From a bacterium (GTDB lineage: Bacteria > Dependentiae > Babeliae > Babeliales > UASB340), in contig DAOVNS010000027.1 in assembly GCA_030630075.1 (NCBI GenBank), forward strand, positions 1-14,523: a DNA stretch of 14,523 bases, written 5' to 3'. Each line of letters opens with the position of its first letter. The stretch's first letter is position 1. Made by a program: the position numbers and the translations under genes. The notes beneath the pieces are model-generated. The model saw nothing but the letters and a program-made list of their open reading frames with translations. It did no database searches and was not told where the DNA came from. Shown piece after piece: positions 8,033 through 14,523 of this stretch.

Positions 8033-10447
8033 TTATGCTTTTTTTACATCATCTTGAGGTGCTTTTTCTGGAGCGGATGATTTTATATAATTTTGAAGTT
8101 CACTCATTTTAACGCTACCGTTTCCTGTTTTTAATTTTTCTTGAAACTCAATACGAGCAAGTTCTGCTGTTACTGCTTTTTTAAATTCTTCTGGCGCATT
8201 TGCGTTTGAAAGTTCTGTTAAATAATTTTTTGCATCATCAATTTTATTTAATTGTTCATAACATGTAGCAATTCTTAAATGTGATTGAGCAAGAGGTTCT
8301 GGCATTGTTGTTACTTTTTTAAATAAACCGAGTGCTGCTGAAATTTCGTTTTTAGAAAATAATGTTTCAGCTAAGTTATAAACATACTTGGAATTAAGAG
8401 GTTCCAGTCTTGTGAGTGTTTCGTAAACGTTTTGTGCTTGATCAAAATTTTGTATCATGAAATATGAATTCGCCAAGCTAAATAATACTTGTGGAGTTTG
8501 TGTTCCTTTTTTAACGACGTTTTCGAATGCATTTACTGCTTCATCAAACTTTTTAAGTTTTAAACTCATTTGACCTAGGGTAAAGAATCCTTCTGCAACA
8601 TCCAGGTCGCCTTCGGTTGCTTTTTTGAAGTATGTCCATGCGACTTCTTCATTGTTTTTTTCCATATGCAGTCTACCTAAGTTGTAAAATGCTTTTCCGT
8701 AATGCGGTCTTATATCGAGTGCGATTGTTAGCATTTTTTCTGCATCATCATAATTTTGTTTTTTAAGTAAAAGTGTTCCTAAATTATTATATGCTTCTGC
8801 ATAATTAGGGAAAATATTTATAGCACCTTTTAGTGCTGCAATTGCATTGTCAATTTCACCTTTCATTGAATATGCAACAGCAATGTTGCTTAATGGATCT
8901 GCATAATTTCTATCTAGTCTAATTGCTTCTTTATAATGTTTTATTGCTTCGTCAATTGGATTTTTATCAGATAGTACTTTGACTTCACCGTTTCTTGCTT
9001 CAGATAATGCCACGCCTAAATTGTTGTGACCGCGAGCCTTTGCTGGAGCTTTTACAACAATATCGTGCCAAAATTCGACAGAGGATCTCCAAACAGTATT
9101 TCGATTTGTTGTTCCTGCTCCATATCCAAGCATTAAAATTGTAATCATCATTAGTTGCCCGGAATATTTGTGCATAAACTTTGGAGCATTTTTTATTTTT
9201 TCTAGAGTAAAGTTTATTAAATAAATGAATGCAACAGAAAGAATAAACAACCATCCAACAGATGCAAGGTAAGTTTTATAATCACAAATTAACTCTGGGG
9301 ATGGAATAATTGATGCTCTTGGTGCAACGCATACAAAAAACCAAAAGAGTCCAAATGCAACATAGCTATATTTCTTTTTAATAAATGAATATACGCATCC
9401 TGCTGCTATTGCAAAAAGTATTAAGAAGGGAAAGAATGCATCGACTGCAAAAAATCCTTCGGATAGTTTCCAGTCATATTCAACGCTTATTCCAAATGGC
9501 CATATAAACATTAAAAGGTAATGTAAAATTACTTTAAATTCTGAAATAAAAAATGGAATAGGAGTTATTGAATCGTAAGCATCTTTTGTGAGAATATTTC
9601 CTCTGTTATTCGTAGTAGAACTACTTAGTGTAACTGCGCGAGTGAAAATTTCTGGGGTTAAATAATATAAAAATACTATAAAGAATGTAATGAAAAATAT
9701 TGCATGAAAACCGATTCTATCTTTAAACGAATCCCATTTTTCTTCGGATAAGAAAAACCAATCTACTAATAGAAGTAAGAATGGAGTTACAACAACAATT
9801 TCTTTTGTTCCGCAAGAAAGCAATGCAACAACAACAGTTGCTACCAAAAAAAGTGGTTTGAAGATTTTATTTTTTGTTGAGAATGTTTTGATAAAAAGAA
9901 ATAAAGTTGTAATTACAAATAATGTTGCAAGACCTTCTAATCTTCCTTGAATAACGTATGAAATTGTTTGTGTTTGTACTGGATGAAGAAGAAAAAGAAT
10001 TGATGTTGTAAATGCGATCAATGTTGCGTTGTTATAAAAAAATGGTTTAGATTTTAAAAATTTGCACAAATTTAAAATTAAATAAAATAATATTACTCCA
10101 GTGGCTAAGTGGATCAATAAATTAAATACTCGATAATAAAATGGATTAAACTGATCTATTTTATAGTTTATTCGACTTATAAAATCTCCCATCCATCTTC
10201 GATTCCACCACCAACGAGATAGTGGATTGTCAAAGCGAATAGAGAATTTTTTAGTTATATTTGCAAGATCATCAAACTGAAATGGATACTTTAATGATGG
10301 CCAATAAAATATTGTTGTAAGTAGTATTAGTAACGATGGTGGAATAACTTTATACAACCAAACTGAACTCGATGCATGATCGAATAGTTTGTTTTTTGCC
10401 GCAGGCTTGGTTTTTTTGATTGCTGCAGTTCCTTTTTTTCTACTCAT
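8033..10447 (-). CDS. TMTC-like GT-C membrane glycosyltransferase with TPR tail (first gene of operon)
   Basis: This 804-residue paralogue of the next gene has the same order of parts: a Lys-rich cytoplasmic N-terminus (1-30), about ten membrane segments (about 32-445), and about eight TPRs (about 470-780). Conserved marks are the acidic pair D59/D60 in FQFDDL, HPVQTQTI at 155-162, NNRGNILT at 280-287, the DUF1736-like stretch with VEYDWKLSE (322-330), and NTVWRSSVEFW before the repeats. The first TPR carries an insert of about a dozen residues between its helices. The C-terminus beyond the repeats is charged. AAGGAG 7 nt before ATG 10447 and a promoter at 10508-10536 support the start. Sequence differences along the whole length show an old duplication, so the two probably have distinct substrates or form a heteromer (inference). 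Confidence 0.85.
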   Translation of the reverse strand: MSRKKGTAAIKKTKPAAKNKLFDHASSSVWLYKVIPPSLLILLTTIFYWPSLKYPFQFDDLANITKKFSIRFDNPLSRWWWNRRWMGDFISRINYKIDQFNPFYYRVFNLLIHLATGVILFYLILNLCKFLKSKPFFYNNATLIAFTTSILFLLHPVQTQTISYVIQGRLEGLATLFVITTLFLFIKTFSTKNKIFKPLFLVATVVVALLSCGTKEIVVVTPFLLLLVDWFFLSEEKWDSFKDRIGFHAIFFITFFIVFLYYLTPEIFTRAVTLSSSTTNNRGNILTKDAYDSITPIPFFISEFKVILHYLLMFIWPFGISVEYDWKLSEGFFAVDAFFPFLILFAIAAGCVYSFIKKKYSYVAFGLFWFFVCVAPRASIIPSPELICDYKTYLASVGWLFILSVAFIYLINFTLEKIKNAPKFMHKYSGQLMMITILMLGYGAGTTNRNTVWRSSVEFWHDIVVKAPAKARGHNNLGVALSEARNGEVKVLSDKNPIDEAIKHYKEAIRLDRNYADPLSNIAVAYSMKGEIDNAIAALKGAINIFPNYAEAYNNLGTLLLKKQNYDDAEKMLTIALDIRPHYGKAFYNLGRLHMEKNNEEVAWTYFKKATEGDLDVAEGFFTLGQMSLKLKKFDEAVNAFENVVKKGTQTPQVLFSLANSYFMIQNFDQAQNVYETLTRLEPLNSKYVYNLAETLFSKNEISAALGLFKKVTTMPEPLAQSHLRIATCYEQLNKIDDAKNYLTELSNANAPEEFKKAVTAELARIEFQEKLKTGNGSVKMSELQNYIKSSAPEKAPQDDVKKA

Positions 10448-10507
10448 AGAATTCTCCTTACTATTTTTATTCTCTCGGGGATTCTTTCACGGGATCTTTT
10501 TTGTAAA

Positions 10508-10536
10508 ATTCTAGTTAGAAAGTAATAATATGTCTA
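10508..10536 (-). promoter_or_regulatory. Predicted promoter for the TMTC-like operon
   Basis: On the minus strand TAGACA (10536-10531) and TAGAAT (10513-10508) each match the sigma-70 consensus at five of six positions with an ideal 17-nt spacer. The implied transcript start near 10501 leaves a leader of about 54 nt before ATG 10447. Confidence 0.6.
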
Positions 10537-10588
10537 CTCGAAACTATTTTTTGAATAATTTAGGTAAATTAATTCTGCTCCAGCCTGT

Positions 10589-10617
10589 TTGACCATTAAT
10601 CCAATCTGATTTAATAT
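10589..10617 (+). promoter_or_regulatory. Predicted promoter for the M50-tyrS operon
   Basis: TTGACC (10589-10594) is a near-perfect -35 box, followed after 17 nt by TAATAT (10612-10617), a four-of-six -10. Transcription would begin near 10624. This argues against translation from TTG 10620 and for ATG 10680 as the start of the first gene. Confidence 0.55.
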
Positions 10618-10679
10618 TTTTGTATGAATTAATAGTATTATTTAAAGATTCAAATTATAAAAAAATAAGAAAGTTTTTT

Positions 10680-11399
10680 ATGCTAACAGATCAAATTATG
10701 AGTTTACTTAGTGAATTGGCAATTTTATTACCAGCTTTTATATTGGTGTTTACTTGTCGTGGTTTTTTTAAAGCCTGGGCCGCAAAATTAATGGGAGATG
10801 ATACTGCATATGACGAAGGGTTGGTAAGTTTAAATCCCTTGTCGCACATAGATTTTGTTGGCTTATTTATAATGTTGTTTGTACTATTTTTTATTGGCGG
10901 ATTGCTTATTGGGACAATTCCTCGATCTTTTTTATTTATTCTTTTAATTTTAGTGGGCGCAAGGTGGGCGCATCCTATACCAATTAATGAACAAAATTTT
11001 AGAAATCATACTTTGGGAATTGTTGTAACAACTCTTGCTGGTCCATTTGGTAATTTTATTCTAGCTTTGTTTTTTTTATATTTAGTTTCATATTTTCCGT
11101 ATGGATTTTTTCCAAATTATGCTGTTAAGACATTAATAGATATTTTTAGAGTCGTAATAGAATTATCGATATTTTTTGGAGTTATTGATTTAATTCCAAT
11201 TCCTCCATTTGATGGAGGCCGATTATTGCAATGTTTGTTACCAAAATCGTTACATCATGTTATTGAGTTTTTAGAAAAATATTCTTTATTTATTTTGCTT
11301 ATTCTATTTTTTATTCCAGGAGTTAGCGAAATTTTTTTTAGAATATTAATTATTTTAAGTATTTTAGTTAAAAAATTACTTTTGTATTTAGTTATTTAG
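10680..11399 (+). CDS. Site-2-protease-like (M50) membrane protein lacking HExxH, probable pseudoprotease
   Basis: This 239-residue multi-pass membrane protein is clearly paralogous to the next gene. From ATG 10680 the first 43 residues align with the paralogue without a gap, through a shared GDDTA; this, and the promoter just upstream, is why I prefer this start over in-frame TTG 10620. The zinc-binding HECAH (27-31) of the paralogue is replaced by RGFFK at the identical positions, so two His ligands and the catalytic Glu are gone. Other family marks remain: LNPLSHID (51-58), LAGPFGN (119-125), and IPIPPFDGG with Asp178 (172-180), although the Asn before this motif is Asp170. An insert of about 20 hydrophobic residues lies around 63-92. 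It cannot be a standard M50 zinc protease; a regulatory or substrate-binding partner role for the active paralogue is inferred. Confidence 0.85.
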   Translation: MLTDQIMSLLSELAILLPAFILVFTCRGFFKAWAAKLMGDDTAYDEGLVSLNPLSHIDFVGLFIMLFVLFFIGGLLIGTIPRSFLFILLILVGARWAHPIPINEQNFRNHTLGIVVTTLAGPFGNFILALFFLYLVSYFPYGFFPNYAVKTLIDIFRVVIELSIFFGVIDLIPIPPFDGGRLLQCLLPKSLHHVIEFLEKYSLFILLILFFIPGVSEIFFRILIILSILVKKLLLYLVI

Positions 11400-11421
11400 T
11401 TTTTAACGATTTAGGAGTGAA

Positions 11422-12057
11422 ATGGAAAGTAGCCAGTTAATTAATTTTTTAGCGAGCGTGGTTATAATTTTCCCTGCGTTTTTGATTGCTTTATCTTTTC
11501 ATGAATGTGCTCACGCTTTTGTTGCATATCTTCTTGGTGATGATACTGCAAAAAAACAAGGCAGAATGACTTTAAATCCTTTTGCGCACCTTGATTTATT
11601 GGGAACGCTTTTTCTTTTAATTTTTAGAATTGGTTGGGCAAAGCCTGTTCCTTTTAATATGCAAAATTTTAAACATCCAAGATTTTATTCAATTTTAACT
11701 GGTCTTGCTGGTCCGGCAGCAAATTTTGTTGTTGCAATGGTTGCATTTTATTTAATGAAATTTTTGCCTGTCTTTGCTTTATCCAAAGCTGTGTTTACTA
11801 GTCTTATGCAGATTTTAGAGGCGACAGCATATATTAATGTTATGTTGGGAACTTTTAATTTGTTACCAATTCCGCCACTTGATGGAAGCCATGTAATTAC
11901 TGCATTGCTTTATAAAAAATATCCCCAAGTTTTAGCTTGGATTTATCGATATTCACTATTTATTTTATTGTTTATTTTTATAATGCCAGCAACCAGAATG
12001 TTATTGATACAACTTATTATGGGTGTGTATGCATTTTTAAAAGGCTTAGTTTTCTAA
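11422..12057 (+). CDS. Site-2 protease family (peptidase M50) intramembrane metalloprotease
   Basis: This 211-residue membrane zinc protease is predicted to cleave proteins within the membrane. HECAH (27-31) in the first membrane helix supplies two His ligands and the catalytic Glu28. NLLPIPPLDG (146-155) supplies the third ligand, Asp154. LNPFAHLD (51-58) and LAGPAAN (95-101) are typical of the short bacterial M50 subgroup that lacks PDZ and CBS domains. At about 210 residues the length fits that subgroup. AGGAG 5 nt upstream supports ATG 11422. It follows its inactive paralogue by 22 nt and precedes tyrS by 44 nt, suggesting co-transcription. The substrate is unknown. Confidence 0.9.
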   Translation: MESSQLINFLASVVIIFPAFLIALSFHECAHAFVAYLLGDDTAKKQGRMTLNPFAHLDLLGTLFLLIFRIGWAKPVPFNMQNFKHPRFYSILTGLAGPAANFVVAMVAFYLMKFLPVFALSKAVFTSLMQILEATAYINVMLGTFNLLPIPPLDGSHVITALLYKKYPQVLAWIYRYSLFILLFIFIMPATRMLLIQLIMGVYAFLKGLVF

Positions 12058-12101
12058 AAAAAATTATTTTCTAAAAAGTTTTAAATTTAAAGAGTTAATT
12101 A

Positions 12102-13301
12102 ATGGAAAAAGATATAAAAAAAAGTTTAAGTATTTTGGCACATGGAACAAATGAAGTTATTCCAGAAAATGAGCTAAAAGAAAAATTGTTGAGTGGTAAA
12201 AAATTAAAAATAAAATTAGGATTGGATCCAACGGCACCAGATTTACATTTGGGGCATGCGGTAGTTTTGAGCAAATTAAAACAATTTCAAGATTTGGGTC
12301 ACGAAGTTATTTTTTTAATTGGTGATTTTACTGCAAGAATTGGTGATCCAACCGGAAAATCTAAAACAAGACCTCCATTGACGGCAGAAGAGGTTAAAAA
12401 AAATTCAGAAACTTATCTTAATCAAGTTGGAAAAATTTTAGATCTTAATAAAACAACTATTAAATATAATTCCGAATGGCTATCAAAATTATCTTTTGAA
12501 GATCTTTTACGTTTATGTGGAAAAGTGACACTTGCAAGAATTATAGAACGAGATGATTTTGCAAAAAGATTAAAAGAAAATGTCACGGTTGGTTTTCATG
12601 AACTTTTATATCCTTTAATGCAAGGATACGATTCTGTTGCGCTTGAAGCAGATGTTGAACTTGGAGGAACCGATCAAACATTTAATTTATTAATGGGTAG
12701 ATTTTTACAAGAACAATACGGACAAAAACCTCAAGTTATTATGACAATGCCAATTCTTGAAGGTTTGGATGGTGTTCAAAAAATGTCCAAAAGTCTTGGC
12801 AACTATATTGGACTTTGGGAAAAAGCATCCGAAGCTTATGGTAAATTAATGTCTGTTTCTGATGAACTTATGTGGAGATATTATCATTTGCTTTTAGATA
12901 AATCAGAAGAAGAAATAGAAAAAATGAAAATTGATGTAACTTCTGGTTTGCTGCATCCTATGAAACTCAAGAAAGAAATGGCATATAAAGTTATCGAAAA
13001 GTTTTGGTCTCGCGATGAAGCTGAACAAGCGCAACAAAATTTTGAAGATCTTTTTCAGAAAAAAGATTATTCAAAGGCTGAAGAAGTTGCTTTGCCCGAA
13101 GGAACTCCAAATCCAATTTGGATTGTAAATTTACTTAAAATTTTAGGTGCGGTTTCGTCTTCTTCTGATGCAAAAAGATTGGTTGAATCAGGTGCTGTTT
13201 CTTTTGATGAGCAACAAATGAAAGATTTTAAAGCTGAAATAACCTGGAAATCTGGAATGATTATTAAGGTTGGAAAGCACAGAATCTATAAATTAAGCTA
13301 A
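12102..13301 (+). CDS. tyrS: Tyrosyl-tRNA synthetase
   Basis: Class I synthetase that activates tyrosine and charges tRNA-Tyr in the cytoplasm. The 399-residue protein is full length. HLGH (49-52) is the HIGH motif, [13 protein letters not shown] its usual setting, and KMSKS (227-231) the second signature. [20 protein letters not shown] (176-195) forms the tyrosine and ATP site. The C-terminal S4 RNA-binding domain spans about 340-399. The HLGH and GGTDQ context and the 400-residue length fit the TyrZ-like (type 2) branch rather than the E. coli TyrS branch. AAAGAG 7 nt upstream is a modest ribosome-binding site. It is the last gene of the plus-strand operon with the two M50-family proteins. 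Confidence 0.97.
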   Translation: MEKDIKKSLSILAHGTNEVIPENELKEKLLSGKKLKIKLGLDPTAPDLHLGHAVVLSKLKQFQDLGHEVIFLIGDFTARIGDPTGKSKTRPPLTAEEVKKNSETYLNQVGKILDLNKTTIKYNSEWLSKLSFEDLLRLCGKVTLARIIERDDFAKRLKENVTVGFHELLYPLMQGYDSVALEADVELGGTDQTFNLLMGRFLQEQYGQKPQVIMTMPILEGLDGVQKMSKSLGNYIGLWEKASEAYGKLMSVSDELMWRYYHLLLDKSEEEIEKMKIDVTSGLLHPMKLKKEMAYKVIEKFWSRDEAEQAQQNFEDLFQKKDYSKAEEVALPEGTPNPIWIVNLLKILGAVSSSSDAKRLVESGAVSFDEQQMKDFKAEITWKSGMIIKVGKHRIYKLS

Positions 13302-13318
13302 TTAAAGAGGCTTTTTTT
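13295..13318 (+). terminator. Possible weak terminator after tyrS
   Basis: A run of seven T residues (13312-13318) follows two mutually exclusive 4-bp stems, AAGC/GCTT and AAAG/CTTT. The stems are short, so termination is plausible but likely inefficient; the first arm overlaps the tyrS stop. Confidence 0.35.
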
Positions 13319-13347
13319 ATATTAATTTGACCATTTACCCCTTTTTT

Positions 13348-13375
13348 TTGACAGATAGAAACAAACTGGTAGATT
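13348..13375 (+). promoter_or_regulatory. Predicted promoter for the DEAD-box helicase leader
   Basis: A perfect TTGACA (13348-13353) is followed after 16 nt by TAGATT (13370-13375), which matches four of six -10 positions. Transcription would start near 13382, leaving about 230 nt before the helicase ATG. Confidence 0.55.
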
Positions 13376-13381
13376 AGAAAC

Positions 13382-13612
13382 AATGAGATCTAGAGATGCT
13401 TAGGGGGAGAATCTCATAAATATTGAGTCCTGATTTTAACCAACGGTTTAAATGTAATTTTTCATTTGTTTTTTGAGAACAATTGAGCTGATCAGGCTTC
13501 AATTAGCGCCAGTATTCGAGTGCAATATTTGGCAGCTCTAAAAAACATACGGAAAAGTTATTATTTTAGTTGATAGAGTAAAATCTATATAAACCGAAGG
13601 TTTTCTAAAAAT
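13382..13612 (+). other. Long non-coding leader with possible RNA structure
   Basis: No plausible gene was seen in this stretch. Read as RNA it can pair at several places: ATGAGAT with ATCTCAT across the first 50 nt; GAGCTG (13485-13490) with CAGCTC (13533-13538); and, inside that, CCAG plus TATT (13509-13516) with AATA plus TTGG (13524-13532) around a 7-nt loop with one bulged T. The innermost and outer stems nest, and base composition here is less A/T-rich than the flanks. Helicase genes of the DeaD/CsdA type in other bacteria often have long leaders controlled by temperature or by the helicase itself. That this one is regulated is inference; a separate small RNA ending before the gene is an alternative. 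GAAGG (13596-13600) lies 12 nt before the helicase ATG. Confidence 0.4.
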
Positions 13613-14523
13613 ATGAGTATTGTAAAATTCGAAGAATTAAATCTATCTAGCGATTTATTAAAATCAATATCAAAAATGGGTTTTGTTGAAGCAACACCTA
13701 TTCAAGCGCAAGCTATTCCAGAAGTATTGGCCGGACATGACGTTATTGGTCAGGCATCAACTGGAACAGGAAAAACTGCAGCATTTGGTCTTCCAATAAT
13801 TGATAAAGTTGACTCAAAAAATAAAGCAGTTCAAGCTCTTATTTTATGTCCAACAAGAGAACTTGCCATGCAGGTTGCAGCAGAAATCACAAAGTTTTTG
13901 AAATTCAAAAGAGGTGTTTTCGCATTACCTGTTTATGGTGGTCAACCAATTAGTAGACAAATTTACGGCTTAAGAAAAGGCGCACAAATTGTTATTGGAA
14001 CACCTGGCAGAGTTATGGATCACATTGATCGTGGTACTTTAAGATTAAATCAAGTAAAAATGATGATCTTAGACGAAGCCGATGAAATGTTAAACATGGG
14101 ATTCCGTCAAGATATCGAAAAGATATTGGAAGCAATGAAACAAGAAAAACAAACAATTCTTTTTTCAGCAACAATGTCTCGAGAAATTTTAAGATTAACT
14201 AAACGTTATCAAAAAAATCCTAAACTTATTAAAGTTGTATCAGAAAAATTAAGTGCACCAAATGTTGAACAATCTTATTTTGCTGTTGAACAAGCAAGAA
14301 AAGTTGATGCTCTTATGGATTTACTTAATTTTCATAAACCAAAACTTTCAATTGTTTTTTGTAATACAAGAAGACAAGTGGATAAAATTGATAAACTCCT
14401 AGCCTCATACGGATACCGTTGTGCAGGAATTCATGGTGATATAAGACAGCCAAAACGTGATAAAATCATGGGCATGTTCCGTAAAGGTAGTATTAATATT
14501 TTAGTTGCAACTGATGTTGCCGC
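13613..14523 (+). CDS. deaD: DEAD-box ATP-dependent RNA helicase (C-terminus cut off)
   Basis: RNA helicase of superfamily 2, unwinding short RNA duplexes in ribosome assembly and mRNA turnover. I translated 303 residues from ATG 13613 to the window edge. Motifs in order: Q motif around F24-Q31, Walker A ASTGTGKT (48-55), PTREL (80-84), GG (109-110), TPGR (130-133), DEAD (154-157), SAT (175-177), then the second RecA domain with IVFCNTRR and the start of motif V (ATDVAA) at the edge. The C-terminal tail that would distinguish DeaD/CsdA from RhlE or other members is not visible, so the symbol is provisional. A long leader and its own promoter lie upstream. The start fits the usual position about 30 residues before the Q-motif glutamine. 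Confidence 0.93.
   Translation, partial: MSIVKFEELNLSSDLLKSISKMGFVEATPIQAQAIPEVLAGHDVIGQASTGTGKTAAFGLPIIDKVDSKNKAVQALILCPTRELAMQVAAEITKFLKFKRGVFALPVYGGQPISRQIYGLRKGAQIVIGTPGRVMDHIDRGTLRLNQVKMMILDEADEMLNMGFRQDIEKILEAMKQEKQTILFSATMSREILRLTKRYQKNPKLIKVVSEKLSAPNVEQSYFAVEQARKVDALMDLLNFHKPKLSIVFCNTRRQVDKIDKLLASYGYRCAGIHGDIRQPKRDKIMGMFRKGSINILVATDVA

Noticed and set aside
9000..9254. Minus-strand 84-codon open frame inside the TMTC-like gene
   Set aside because: Alternative-frame shadow of the long, conserved membrane/TPR coding sequence.
10620..10679. TTG start extending the first M50-like protein by 20 residues
   Set aside because: The extension overlaps the predicted promoter and transcript start, and ATG 10680 aligns exactly with the start of the paralogue.
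13382..13612. tRNA, tmRNA, 4.5S or 6S RNA in the helicase leader
   Set aside because: No acceptor/T-arm pattern, no SRP core sequence and no tmRNA ends were seen; only generic pairing is supported.

Overview
The window looks like a chromosomal segment of a low-GC, probably host-associated bacterium. Housekeeping genes (valS, tyrS, a DEAD-box helicase) sit next to exported proteins carrying eukaryote-like RING and J domains, and to two TMTC-like glycosyltransferase/TPR membrane proteins. TGA is used as a stop and Trp is TGG, so the standard bacterial code applies. My best guess is a protist-associated lineage such as Candidatus Dependentiae (TM6/Babeliae). That placement is inferred from gene content only, as no rRNA or other marker is present.

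Layout. (1) 1-2382, minus strand: valyl-tRNA synthetase, whose C-terminus runs off the left edge. (2) 2571-5749, plus strand: three consecutive genes with a common plan, namely an export signal, a shared helical domain of about 200 residues, and a different C-terminal module in each (charged coiled coil, then RING finger, then J domain). This unrecognised paralogue array is the most novel content here. The third copy has its signal peptide in a different frame from the rest of the protein. (3) 5772-5818: a perfect 22-bp hairpin serving the convergent ends. (4) 10447-5800, minus strand: a two-gene operon of paralogous multi-membrane proteins with TPR tails, resembling eukaryotic TMTC protein O-mannosyltransferases. 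(5) 10680-13301, plus strand: two site-2-protease-like (M50) membrane proteins followed by tyrS. The first protease paralogue has lost HExxH; the second retains it. (6) 13302-13612: a non-coding stretch with a good promoter and a leader of about 230 nt with pairing potential, reading into a DEAD-box RNA helicase that runs off the right edge.

How the parts may work together (inference): the array resembles a set of exported adaptors that attach different eukaryote-like activities to one common domain. The TMTC-like pair could modify exported proteins, and the M50 pair could process membrane proteins, but nothing in the sequence links them mechanistically to the array. No rRNA, tRNA, CRISPR array, insertion sequence or phage gene was seen.
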